This document shows, piece after piece, positions 13,101 to 22,962 of a stretch of 64,000 nt of DNA. The stretch is from Stercorarius parasiticus (taxonomy: Eukaryota > Chordata > Aves > Charadriiformes > Stercorariidae), in NCBI GenBank assembly GCA_013396915.1, contig VWZL01001371.1, positions 1,193,662 through 1,257,661 of the forward strand, read 5' to 3'. The first letter of the stretch is position 1. Each line of letters begins with the position of its first letter. A model generated the notes under the pieces. It saw only the letters and a program-made list of their open reading frames with translations. It ran no database searches and had not been told where the DNA came from. The position numbers and the translations under genes are program-made.

Positions 13101-15675
13101 TGCTGCTGCAATTTTTACCCATGTGCTTTCATACTTCGTACGTTTGTACTCAGTACTTAGGATTAAAGTATGGTTTCTGTGTAAATGTGTTGACATTATG
13201 TAAAATGCTCCATACCTGCATTTTTTTTCCTCTGTGTTTTCTGGTCTGAGCTGTTTTCAGCCTAGAAGATTGTCTTGATTAATTGACAGCAGAGTAAACC
13301 AGTGCAAAGCTGATCTGCGTAAGTGTTCAGGATGTTTGGGAAACAGATCCAGTTGCACTCTTACTTGCTTTGTTGTCCTGATTTGTTCATTGTAGTGTTG
13401 TGTGTGTGCATGCCTCAAGTGGTAGAAAAACAAGTGTGTTCTGCTCATTGTTTGTAATCCATGTGAGTACTAGTTCCTTCTCCCTTTACCATAATCCTTT
13501 TTTGCACCTTTCTTTATGGAATGCATGGATTAAATAGCAGTTAGGAGAACGGGATTACCATCCCCCATCCAGCCTGTGGCTGCTACTATGACTAAGTGGT
13601 ACAGCAGCAAACACACGATATGCACTTGCACTAAATCATTCCTTCAGGCCCAACCAACCTGTGCGTTCCCTGCCTATGCAGAACAGCTGTTCTGTGCAAC
13701 AGTTGTGCAGATTTGATAATGATTTGCTGGGTAGCACACTCAAGGACCAAGCAATATGTTCCTACTGGTAAAATCTCATATTCTCCGGAACTCAGTTCTG
13801 CCCATGCTCGTGCCTATGGCTTGACATGCTCTTTTTTGTTTCCTCTCCAGCTCCAGTGCTGTCTGCTCCACATGCCTTCTGACCGTGCCCTCTCCTTTAT
13901 TTGCAAGTCTCCCTGCATTCTCCTTTCACACACTGAGACCCGCTGCCTGAGTTGCTGCCCTACCCACTCTTCACTTCAGTGCATGTTGGACCTCTTGTTG
14001 TCTTAAGCATCTTGCCTTTTATCTTCTGTGGAAGGTATTTACTCATTACTGTATTAACCCATTGCACAGTGACTCACACAGTTGCAATGCTAGACAACTG
14101 CTGGCAACCATAAGGAGAGGTAGTAACAAAATGTAGTGGATTCTGTACATTAGAAACAAAATATATATTCAGAAAAACTAATTCAAACTGCATTTCCTCA
14201 CACTGAGTAAGTAAGTACAGTGACTTGATTTAGGAGGTCACTTCATTCTTGTGCACTGATAATCTCAGCTCTGCTTTAGTTGAAACCCCAACGCTAAACC
14301 TATGAGTCCAGATAAATACAGTCCAAACTTCTGCACTGTGCAAAGCTCCCAGCATCCTGAGCGTGTCAGGCAGCTGCTGCACAAAACAATCTGACTAATG
14401 CTCCCAGAGAGCAAAGATAGTTTGAACTGGGTCCATATTTCAGCTCTATAGTGTGGGCTTCTGGGCGCGGACCCAGTCAGCAGTGGGTGAGTAGGAGTTT
14501 TCTGTCTTTGTATTATGTCAGAGTTTGAGGGGAGGCAGCTGCTGTGAATGTTTTAAGATAGGAGGTTTTTCTTCCCCACCCAGACATTTAAGGTGTAATT
14601 TAAATGTGGGAAGGGTTTTGTCTGGATCTGGAACCAGTGGCCTCTGGAGCCTGACTACTCTGCAACATCCTTACATCACACAAAGCTGGAATGACGATCA
14701 GTGTAATATGCAGAGAAGTGAATGATGATACAGAGTGCAAGATGTCCTCCCTTGCTGGGAGTGCGCAGCTGTCTCTGAAATAAATGCCTGTGTCTTTGAA
14801 CAGTTATCCTGGTCATACAGTTATTCTATGCAAAGGGACGGTTAAACAGAAAAGTGTTTGAAAAGAAAAGATCTGATCCTTTCTTGTACTCTTCAATCCC
14901 TCACACATGGGAATCCTTTAAGCAAAGAACAAAGTGCAAAGAAGTTTAAATGAAGTTCAGACTTCAGCAACTTCTGCTTAAGAACAGGAAACAGGGAGTT
15001 AGACTAAGCTGTCAGCTTCAACAATTCTTATAAATCTGCATTTTGCGACATACTTGTGTTAGGAACGTTTGTGGGGTTCTTACATGTTCATTTTCTGTTT
15101 TCTGGCATCATCTGGTTGCTGAATGCATTTTATGCTACAGTCAAAAAATATAATGGGGAAGATGCATCTCTTTCTTTTTAATTGTGCACTTGCAGGTTTC
15201 TATCACTTTTTCTAGAACTCTCTTTGGCCTTATTCTGAGTTTGAATAAATACGAATGCCTAAATTGCAAAGCGATGCTAATCACTGATGCCATTGCACGT
15301 CTTTATACTGTTCACACGTCAGCTTTCTGTGAGGTTCACTGATTTCCCTGGTATGCAGAGTTTGAAATGTGGGAATTCTAACAAAAGTAGGCCAGGATTA
15401 GAAGTTTACTGTTACTGTGTTTACCAGCATATTATTTTCCTTGCTGTCTTTTATTAGGTATGAACCTTTTTTCCATTTCCATAGTGAGGACAATTAATAG
15501 ATTGAATGCGTGAACTCTTGGAACTGGGATGACTAAACTGCTGTAACAAGTTTTCTCACCCTACATTCATCAAAACAATCTTGCAGAAGCTGACTAAACA
15601 AAAACTTCTTTTAGTACTGTATCCTATACCTTATAGAAGCTACGGGGGAAGGAGTCAGAGTGGGAGGAGGTACTT
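1018..15675 (-). CDS. unidentified multi-exon gene, C-terminal 278 residues over 12 exons
   Basis: Twelve minus-strand segments bounded by splice-like signals join, from high to low coordinate, at 15675-15630, 13261-13216, 11846-11812, 10770-10728, 10272-10208, 9769-9701, 7781-7755, 7637-7589, 7436-7281, 4814-4775, 3428-3288 and 1138-1018. They total 838 nt: one leading base of a split codon, then 279 codons in one open frame ending in TAG. All eleven junctions are phase-compatible, and the split codons give E, E, I, V, N and R. The product is hydrophilic, with no signal peptide or membrane segment in this part. A basic motif occurs twice (QKTQRKKN at residues 22-29, QKPQRKKN at 149-156), and a Pro/Gln/Ala-rich stretch near residues 212-222 precedes an aromatic patch (FFVWYTW, 232-238). 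I do not recognise the family. The first coding exon and 5' end were not found. Weakest points are a GTTTTT donor at 10207 and a GTAATT donor at 7588. Because these junctions were chosen by eye, individual exon edges may be wrong even if the gene is real. Confidence 0.68.
1139..3287 (-). other. intron of the minus-strand gene
   Basis: AT-rich sequence lies between exons 3288-3428 and 1018-1138. It holds a T-run/A-run pair around 2323-2352. Several overlapping short ORFs at 2051-2485 run through that low-complexity stretch and look like chance. Confidence 0.5.
3288..3428 (-). CDS. exon, Pro/Gln-rich then aromatic segment
   Basis: The acceptor is 'ttttacttctag' and the donor is GGAG|GTAAGCA, a strong site. 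Only one frame is open across 141 nt. It enters with T, which completes AA|T (Asn), and exits with AG. The 46 full codons include [19 protein letters not shown] and [13 protein letters not shown]. The exon is richer in G+C than the surrounding introns, as expected for coding sequence. It joins in phase to the exons on both sides. Confidence 0.7.
4775..4814 (-). CDS. 40-nt exon
   Basis: A pyrimidine-rich acceptor (tgtcttttcacctcaccag) and a GAA|GTAAGGA donor bound 40 nt. In the frame set by both neighbours it reads [12 protein letters not shown] between a split Val (G|TG) and a split Asn (AA|T). A second frame ([12 protein letters not shown]) is also open but does not fit the natural neighbouring splice phases. 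Confidence 0.6.
5546..6231 (+). mobile_element. CR1 LINE, 5'-truncated, with intact 3' end
   Basis: This is a 5'-truncated chicken-repeat-1 retrotransposon. The first 237 nt (5547-5783) encode the ORF2 reverse-transcriptase C-terminus: [20 protein letters not shown], then a conserved [18 protein letters not shown] block. A frameshift and stop near 5780 kill the frame, and homology then continues in other frames (cf. 'ttggagaagagaaggctc'-type and 'ggtttagatgaaacatta' stretches). The 3' UTR carries the bird CR1 signature 'ggtcccttccaaccca' and ends in two copies of the octamer-type repeat (tgattctatg/atgattctatg, 6211-6231). CR1 elements normally lack clear target duplications, and none is obvious. 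The copy is modestly diverged. It lies in the intron between exons 7281-7436 and 4775-4814 of the minus-strand gene, antisense to it. Confidence 0.95.
7281..7436 (-). CDS. 156-nt exon carrying the second basic motif
   Basis: The acceptor is 'ttttcctgatctttcaag' and the donor is GTTG|GTAAATA. Of the three frames only one is open; it enters with two bases and exits with one. It encodes [20 protein letters not shown], then [18 protein letters not shown] and a Gln/Thr-rich tail ending TALRSV. The QKPQRKKN motif repeats one found in the exon at 13216-13261, which supports both being coding. Confidence 0.7.
7589..7637 (-). CDS. 49-nt exon with a weak donor
   Basis: The acceptor is 'ttccttcaattcaag'. 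It encodes [16 protein letters not shown] in phase 0 and exits with one base. The donor ACA|GTAATT was chosen because it preserves phase with 7281-7436 (split Ile). The same frame stays open for a further 78 nt, so the true donor could be elsewhere, for example the CTG|GTAAAA site at about 7514-7515. Confidence 0.45.
7755..7781 (-). CDS. 27-nt microexon
   Basis: A strong donor (AATA|GTAAGTAT) and a good acceptor (ttctgtgctctaacag) bound exactly 27 nt, read in phase 0 as PNQYSVQQI. It joins SMK upstream and QQHTSC downstream without a frame change. Microexons are short enough to arise by chance; phase agreement is the main support. Confidence 0.45.
7782..9700 (-). other. intron of the minus-strand gene
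   Basis: AT-rich unique sequence with no coding signal. A short CAT/ATC-type run (gatcatcatcatcac) lies near 9330-9345. Confidence 0.45.
9701..9769 (-). CDS. 69-nt exon
   Basis: The acceptor is 'cccccacctgttgctgcag' and the donor is GAAG|GTGATGG. The exon is phase 0 to phase 0 and reads [18 protein letters not shown] followed by GASMK. It is GC-richer than its flanks. The plus strand is also open here, so the strand rests on the splice sites and on phase agreement with the neighbours. Confidence 0.55.
10208..10272 (-). CDS. 65-nt exon
   Basis: The acceptor is strong (ctgttttctgttacttattttcag in context). It encodes [20 protein letters not shown] plus E after a split Glu codon. The donor GAG|GTTTTT is poor, so the 3' edge of this exon is the least secure in the chain. 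Confidence 0.5.
10728..10770 (-). CDS. 43-nt exon
   Basis: The acceptor is 'ggacccactgttttacgcag' and the donor is TGTGG|GTGAGCA. In phase 0 it reads [14 protein letters not shown] and leaves one base (G). That base joins AG of the next exon to give GAG. Confidence 0.55.
11812..11846 (-). CDS. 35-nt exon
   Basis: The acceptor is strong ('tgtttctctactatctcag') and the donor is TTTT|GTAAGGT. Entering with AA (split Glu, G|AA) it reads [11 protein letters not shown] and exits in phase 0. The alternative frame [12 protein letters not shown] does not fit the exons on either side. Confidence 0.5.
11847..15629 (-). other. introns with homopolymer runs
   Basis: Apart from exon 13216-13261, I see AT-rich unique DNA with a T-run at 12073-12089. 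One exon-like minus segment near 12,750 ([18 protein letters not shown]) would create a stop at its junction and is not included. Confidence 0.4.
13216..13261 (-). CDS. 46-nt exon carrying the first basic motif
   Basis: The acceptor is 'aatcaagacaatcttctag' and the donor is TGCAG|GTATGG, a strong site. It encodes [15 protein letters not shown] in phase 0 and leaves G for a split Glu. The QKTQRKKN motif matches QKPQRKKN in exon 7281-7436 at seven of eight residues. Confidence 0.55.
15630..15675 (-). CDS. 46-nt Ser-rich exon
   Basis: The acceptor is strong ('taccattccacaactttcag') and the donor is TAAG|GTATAGG. Entering with one base it reads [15 protein letters not shown] and exits in phase 0 into AENSSDQK. 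A second frame ([14 protein letters not shown]) is open but out of phase with the next exon. Confidence 0.5.
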
Positions 15676-16372
15676 CTGAAAGTTGTGGAATGGTAACTTG
15701 CTGTAGGAATGAGAAGCTACAGAAATAATAACTTGTAAATAATATTTGAAGGCTACAGCTGGTAAGTGCAATGCAGCTTGAAGTTCAGATCACGCTTCTT
15801 CCAGTTTAATAAGGGAAAAAATGTTGCAGAGAAATGCATGTATGTTCCTAGCATGACAAGATGTGAAGTGCCTTTGGTTGCTTAACTACTGAAAAGGACG
15901 GCAATTCCAAAACCTGTAAACTGATCAGCTTGAGGCAGCACTGCAGCTAGCTACGGTATGCAAATGCTGTTGATACCACTACTATGAAAGGGAGCATGTT
16001 ATTCAAACCAGTGTGGATAAAGAGTTATGGCCTGCGAGGAAGAGGGCTATCCTTGTGCAGACTTTAATGTTAAAATATTGTGACTTGAACTCACAGATAT
16101 ACTGATTACCCTGCTAAAAGAAGACACGGAATCTCTTCCCAGAATTACAGCATTTTAATTGGAAGAATGGGAGCAAAGTCCTAATCTTGTTAATAGGGAT
16201 AGACATATGATTCTATAAGGCAGAAACAAAATCCACAGCAACACAGCCTAAACATGAAAATCAATGGCTTGGAGGCTAGTAACAGCAATGCTAGCTACAG
16301 CAACAAAACTGCTCCCTGTCCCTACCTTTCATACAAGACTAAGCTTGACAGTGAATGAGTTGGAAGAAATAC

Positions 16373-16395
16373 CTCTTCTGTCTTGTAACGTTGAG
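16373..16395 (-). CDS. possible upstream exon of the minus-strand gene
   Basis: The donor is AGAG|GTATTTC and the acceptor 'ctgtgtgtgatgtag' has a mixed tract. In phase 0 it reads LNVTRQK and leaves AG, which completes AG|A with exon 15630-15675. It is short and the acceptor is mediocre. Confidence 0.3.
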
Positions 16396-16463
16396 CTACA
16401 TCACACACAGCTATTTGAAAATATATAGTGAAATGTAGGGAAAGGTATTCTAAATTTACAAAC

Positions 16464-16647
16464 CAAATCCACAGACGTGATTATTTTCTTTAAATTTCCT
16501 TTTAGCCCTTCTAAATTCTTGTGACATTCAAGGATCAATAAGAATCTCATCTGTAGTTGGTTCTGGCAGATGTTAATCTTTCCCTTGGCTTTACAGTCTG
16601 TTTGAAATAGTACTTGTTTCTTCATGTCAGGCCTCTGGCAATGCTTA
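16464..16647 (-). CDS. possible upstream exon, helical segment
   Basis: A 184-nt open stretch follows the acceptor 'gtaatcctaactgcag'. It encodes KHCQRPDMKKQVLFQTDC and later the helix-prone QNQLQMRFLLILECHKNLEG and GNLKKIITSVDL. The exit is phase 0 at TTG|GTTTGT (weak donor), compatible with 16373-16395; TTT|GTAAAT three bases on is an alternative. The heptad-like Leu/Ile spacing would suit a coiled coil. Confidence 0.33.
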
Positions 16648-16749
16648 CTGCAGTTAGGATTACAGTCTCCAGTGAATCCCATTTTTACTGTCATTAACTT
16701 TCTAAACTGTTCCCCATAGCTGGCAACCTTTCCATGCTTGGAGACCTAC

Positions 16750-16786
16750 TTAGTGGGAAGCTGGGAGAGTGATGGTTTTTGTCTGC
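16750..16786 (-). CDS. possible further upstream exon
   Basis: The donor is CTAA|GTAGGTC and the acceptor is 'aggcacaatgattctag'. Reading RQKPSLSQLPT, it exits with AA, which completes Asn with the T opening exon 16464-16647. This is phase fit only, with no independent support. Confidence 0.2.
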
Positions 16787-18905
16787 CTAGAATCATTGTG
16801 CCTTTAATTGAGATTTCTTTAACTTTGTCATTAAGCCTGTTTATGTTGTAGGCATGAGAACGATCACATACTTTGCCTGTACGTTTTCTGCATTTCTGTT
16901 GTGATTTACCTATTAATGAAAGAAAAAAAAAAAGCTCTGTGTTTACTTAAGATTTTTACAAGTAGCTTTTTTTTTCCCCTTCTGTTAACGTAGTTAATAA
17001 ATTTGGCAAAATTTTGGGTTGGAAATGAGAGACATGGCTCATCTATAGATCCTGTCCTGTGTTCTAGCTAAGGAAGTGTCTGAATTTATTTAGCAAAATA
17101 CAGGTGCTCTGTTTTCAGTAGCTACTTATCTAGATAGCAATTGATACTGCTGTCAGAACCCATAAACCCTGGGTTTATTGTTGATTCCAAATTCGGGACA
17201 AATCTTGACCAGAAAGTAACAAGAATGGAACATATTTCCCGCGAATTACACAGACTTCATAGTGATCAGAAAGCGCTGGGTATAATATTGCTGTTTGTGT
17301 TCAGCAGTCATATTGCTGGGTAACAGACCGAAGGTTACAAGTCACTTTCCTTCTCTTAGAACGTGAGTTGGGTGACCAAAACTATGTGAGTCACAACATG
17401 AGGATGACAATTATCACTTTAGCAGCTGGGGAAACCAAATACTTGCTTCTTATTAAGAAAAAAGAACGCTGATTGGAGCTGAGTCATCTTGCTCTACTTC
17501 AGTGTTGGTATGAATGGCATTCCCTATGGATCGGCCTACACAGAGGGAAATGCCAGACCATAATCAAGACTGAGTGACGGAGTTCAGTCAAATGTTTCAA
17601 AATCTCACCCATGAGTTTTAGACAGAAGGGAAAAAAAAAAGTAGTGATATTCTCAGTCAAGCAGTTAATTGCTTCCTGAGAACTTGGATTGTTCTTTGTA
17701 ATATTTTGAAGATTTTCACTAGGGTTCCCTCCAAGTAGAACTTTATTTCCAGTTTATATGTTTACATTAGGGTACACTGTAATGTACAGATCAACAGACT
17801 GAAACATGGCACCTGCCCTCTCTCACATTCTTTCTGAATGATGCTGCAATGTTCCCTTGTTTCTGGGACAGATAATTTCAGGGACAGAGGGCAGAGCCTC
17901 TAGGAATTAAAATAAGTTTTTAGAAGCTTTTAGAAAGATAAATAATACCAACCTCTTGCAGATTTTACTACTAGCAGCAAAAATCACACCTGGGAGGAAA
18001 ATGGGGTATTTTAGAGTGAAGTTGGTAGGTTTTTCAGTTATTATTTTTAGAGAATTAATCCCAGAAGGATATTTTTATGGGTTTTGTTTCTTATATCTAG
18101 CAAAAATTGTTTCAAATAGGAGCTGAAGACAGTTTATGTCAAATTTTTTGGAAGAGTGTGTCCAATTGAAAATAGCCATGGTTGTTTAAATACTTGCCTG
18201 GTTCCTGATGTGCCTCAGGTTGCGTGCACTGATGAAAAATTTATCATCAGCATATCTGTAAATGAATCATCTTTTTTCCTGCACCCACATAGTTGCACAA
18301 TTTTACTGACTGCTTGCTTTGATGGATATTGTCATGTGAAGCTATTCCATCACATTTGTAATATTGGAAATTCCAAGCACACTTAACCTCTTAATACAAT
18401 GTCACCGTTAATGTATTCATAATCATTTTGTGACCCAATACAATATGACTCAAATAGTCTTCTTTAATTACCAGTCATATAAAGATAAAAGTTACAACAC
18501 AGACATCTGGCTGCAAATGATGCACCTGGATTAAGCATTTTCTCATCTGGCTGTACTATACCGTGTAGCACAGACTGTGCAAAGCAGGTGGGAAAATCTT
18601 AGGTAAGATCCATTATTACAAAGTAAGCAGTTACTTCTCATTCTCTTTTTTTTTTTCCCCCCAGTGGATCGAGATGATAAATTTATCTCATGCCAATAAG
18701 GCTTTACTCAACACAAATGCTGGAAATGGAAGATTCTTCCTTTCCCTTTTTATTTTATGATTTGTTGAATGATGGCATTGCTGGGAGAAAAGTGAAATAA
18801 AGCTGAAGGAAATAGGAGAAGGCAGTTAAAGGGTTTTGTCAGAGCTCTTCTTCTGAGTTCAGTTCTGTTTCCTCTGCTTTGTGCCCTACCACGAGTCCAT
18901 ACTGC

Positions 18906-18942
18906 ATTGCTTCTAGAACAGGTAATTGCTTCTAGAACAGGT
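18906..18942. repeat. 19-bp tandem duplication
   Basis: The 18-nt unit 'attgcttctagaacaggt' occurs at 18906-18923 and again, unchanged, at 18925-18942, a period of 19. Perfect identity suggests a recent local duplication, probably replication slippage. Confidence 0.9.
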
Positions 18943-19967
18943 GATCCTCTATATGAGTGGGGAAGGTGGAAAGGGATATAAATTCTCATTCCAAATTCGC
19001 ACTAGACCTTTCACTAACAAGTACCAACTTTTTACTAACTTACTCAGAGTTTGTAATACTAATCTTTAATTCTGGTTTTCTGTACTGGGTAACATAAAGA
19101 AAAATTGTTTCTTTTTCTGCTGTTATGTTCAACCCTGCAAAGAACAGTATCTGTATTTCATAAAGAATCTAGGCACATTTACTCCAATGCTTACATACTG
19201 CACCTACAACTTGTGACCAGCTGGGAACCTGCTAGTGATATACATGAGCTATCTGATATGGTTCTGGTTTTCATTTTCTAGTCATTAGTCACAATAGAGG
19301 AAGCATAATAAAATATATAGTGCTTTCCCCACATAATTATGACTCTAGTTTGTATTTCAGTTTAGTGCAGAACACTCAGCGGTGTGCAGGACAGAATAGA
19401 ACAACTGCCTGAACAGAATACCTAAAAATTAACATGGTATGTAACCATGTATTTTCTTTGTCTGGATATTTAATGTGCACCTTGTCGTATTTATGTTAGT
19501 ATTATTTGTTACTGCTTTTGTCTGTTGAATCAATTGTCAGGAACAGTCATAATAGTTACAAGAAGGCAATCTTATTCTGAATTGGAAGGAAGGTAGTATG
19601 CGTGAGCATATAGTAAAAAGACAAAAGATGACATTTGTAGCCAAACACCCAAACTGACTAATGAGAGAAAGGATGGGTGGTTTCTTATATGGAAAACCTC
19701 GTAGGTCTTAAAACAGTAATAAACACAGGCCATTATAACATGGACATCATCCTTTGTCAGTGGAGCCAATTCAAGCTTTACCGAGGAGAGTGAATGTCAC
19801 CCGTAATGTTCTTCCTTGGTTCCGAGTTCCTTAAAGAGCTACTGTATGGCTGTACTGTCATCCCCAGAATTCTGCATTGATCACATCTATCCAAGAAAAT
19901 AATATTGCAGAAAGTTTTCTGTTGTTATTGACTACCCAATCCTAGTCTTCTAGTAAATGGTACATAG

Positions 19968-20042
19968 ATCCTTCTTTGAGCAGGAAGATGGATCAGATGA
20001 CCTCCCGAGGTCCCTTCCAATTTGATTTATTCTTTGATTCTA
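19968..20042 (+). mobile_element. CR1 LINE 3' tail fragment
   Basis: The order 'gcaggaagatggatcagatg', 'cctcccgaggtcccttccaa' and terminal 'tttgattcta' matches the CR1 3' UTR consensus (gcagg..ttggactagatgacct..aggtcccttccaac..gattct). Only the last ~75 bp are recognisable and they are clearly diverged. Confidence 0.8.
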
Positions 20043-22147
20043 CACTTCTTCTCAATATTTGAAGGCCGTCTTCTTCTCGGGGACCCCTGTATAGCTGACT
20101 TGCTTAATTTGTTCTGTATACTGTTTTTTTAACAAAATATTATTTACGTTTGTCACTTTGAAGTATTTCCCATGTTGAAAGTCCAACACAAAGTTTAGTC
20201 CTTTTCTAGATGTGTGAAGATGGTAGCAATAATTAAAAAAAAAAAGAAAGGTGTAACTATGCATTTATTTTTCCCACTACTTAAGAATTCTTAGGAGATC
20301 AGAAACAAACAGAAAAGTGTACAAATGTGACATTTTCTGGTGATCAGCAATCTCAACAAACTTGTTAAACATGATGCTGTAGGTGGTGTCCATAATTCTA
20401 CTTGTGTTCATAAAGTGCTAACACACAAAAAAAAGACAGAAAGCCATGGAAAACTTAAGATGTGCTCTACGTTATTAATTTTGGATGCAGAATTTCCTTG
20501 TCTCTTACTGGTACGTAAGGAGCATGTATCCATTGACCACAAAGGACTCTCTTAAGAGATTTTCTTAATTCAGACAGAAAGCTGTAACTTTAGCAATGCA
20601 AAGCGTGTTACCACTGTCAGTGGACAAGGCAGACGGTAGGGAGTACTCCCTTTATTCACATGGGGCATGTGTGCAGCATCACTCTCCAGAAAGCCGCCCA
20701 GTAGAAGACGGAAGTGAAATAAGCCTATACTTGGGTTATTGAAGTTATAACCAAGCAAACCTATGGAAGCTTGATAAAAAAGAATACAGTCAGTGGTTAC
20801 TTGGGAATCCATTGCCTTTCTAGAGAATATGTAAATTACTCAAATGTAATGAAATGTAGCTATGCAAAGTAATACGATCCCTATAGCCATGTGCATATTT
20901 AGTCCAAAAGAATTAATATGTTAATGTAATTTAAGTGCCCCTAAGATTACATGCATGTGTATTTGTCTCACAGGTTATGAACACTTCACACTCATAGTGT
21001 AGTTTATTCCTTGAGATCTGTAAACAGCAGTAAAATTTGAATGGAGTATGAGATTCTACTAAATGTGAATTATTAGAAAGCATTTCTTTTGTTTGTTTCT
21101 AACTTAATAAAACCTTAGGAATAAATGGACACAAATTTAAACACAGAAGCAGCATGTACAGTTTGTTTCCGAGGGACTTCCAGAAATGCAAGTTGTAGCT
21201 GATATGGCATGCAATGTAAATTAGCATACTTCTCTTAGCAAGTGCCCTATAGAACACATTGTGGGTATCTCAGTTTTTAAATGCCCAATTTTCAGTTCCT
21301 GGGATCGAATTTCCAAAGCTGTTGTGCTCCCAAACCCCATATTGATTTTCAGATGCTTCAGAACCTGCTAAGTGGGTCCTAAATATGACACACAAATACA
21401 GCGCAACTGGTATTAATAGCTGCTTTTGAAAAAAAAATTGCCCGCCCTTTTGTAGATCATCCTGCCCAGAAGTACATTGTCCTATACAATCCCTCTGAAC
21501 AGCAGCTGCCAGCAGACTGTCCGTCAGTTGCAATTAGAAAATTTGGTTCATACTTCTAAATGAGATGAAAAATTTCTGCATTTTCAGAGATGGCTATTCT
21601 GTGCCCCCTTGCCCATTATTAATGAGGGAAAATGCCATTGTTGAAAGGCTGCTGTGTGGAAGCGTTATTTTCAGTCTGAAATATGAAAGCACCAGAAAAT
21701 TAAGGGTATGGACAGCTGCAGTGACAAGAGACATTTACGCTTGCACCGCCTGACAGTAAATTCTTGCCTGCTGACCCACTGCTGACATGCCCTGCTGACC
21801 CTCCCTAAAGGCCACAGTGTAATAATGTTCATGATTACTGAAAGTACAGTTCCAAAGTAGGGCTGAATTTATAGTCCTGTTCATCAGAATTGTGAGTTGT
21901 TCTTGAAATGTGTTAAGCAATGAATAGTTCAAATGAGCGATTTCTATGGTTGTAGTAATGCATGTGCCTTAAACACCTTGCTGGTCTGAGGCTGGTATGT
22001 AGAGTGTCTCAAAAGGATCACGAAATAATGGGCAGGAAATGATGCATTTTGGAAAATGCAGGCTGTGTCATTCACCACAGGGCAAATCTCCCTGTGAACA
22101 AGCACAGGTCTTTTTTCATACCTGAGTCATCCAGCGCATAAAGGCTT

Positions 22148-22176
22148 AAAAAAAAAAAAAAAAAAGAAAAAAAAAG
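22148..22176. repeat. poly-A low-complexity run
   Basis: An almost uninterrupted A run with one G. No LINE body is visible immediately upstream, so it may be slippage rather than a retrotransposon tail. Confidence 0.85.
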
Positions 22177-22902
22177 ATATATTTCAAAATAGAAAAACAC
22201 ATATTCTGTGAGCCAGAACTGTTAAACATGTCACAATCCAAGTAATATACAGCAATGTGGTCCTTGGCAAATTTCCATCACAAAAATTTCTGAAGAATTA
22301 TTTATTTTTTTTAAGAGCCTGGATCGCATATGGTTGTGTAAAGAACAAAATAAAGACAATCAAAGTAAATCAGTGAACCAGACCACAAAAAAATCTGTGT
22401 CCCCTCTGTACGTATACAATACAGAGGGAAAAATATGAAACGGTTAAGAATAGGAAAAAATCAAAATAGTAATTTTTAGACTAGCAAAGCCATACTTAGT
22501 AAATAGAAAGTTGTCAAAGAAATAATCTGCTTCCCAGCAGTATTTATACTGAGCTCATTTACTCATTGTACGTCAGAACTGTCAGAAAGAGTCTAATCTT
22601 TTATTAGTTTCCTGAGCAGTTAACATCTAACTGACCTAAATCAATTTGTTGCATACTCCTTAATGCAGCAACATTTCTCACAAATACGGCAGTTCAAAAT
22701 AAATGATCAGCCCTGAGTGTAAGAAGCAGATTAATTTTATTGGTTATTCATTCATTTCATTAATTTTATTCCTGGAAGGAGCTTCATATTTGCACAACAT
22801 AAATGATCACTATCATGTTGTCAACAATATGTAAAGCAAGGCCCAAAACAAAGCTTATCTTCTGTTTGATTTTTTTTCTGTCTTTGTGCTTCAGTCTTTT
22901 TC

Positions 22903-22962
22903 CACTGAAGTCAATGGGAGTTTTGATACATAACAAGTCAATGGGAGCAGAATCTGGTCTTT
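22903..22962. repeat. ancient interspersed-repeat module with 13-bp direct repeats
   Basis: 'aagtcaatgggag' occurs at 22908-22920 and again at 22935-22947, followed by 'cagaatctggtctt'. From memory, sauropsid genomes carry a short old repeat with a 'gaagtcaatgggag...gcaggatc-gggcc' core, and this copy resembles it. The family name is uncertain. Confidence 0.45.

Noticed and set aside
18664..18771. Very strong plus acceptor followed by a 31-codon frame to a stop
   Set aside because: Two competing short frames are open, and the nearest upstream donor leaves an intron of only ~68 bp. Too weak to call.
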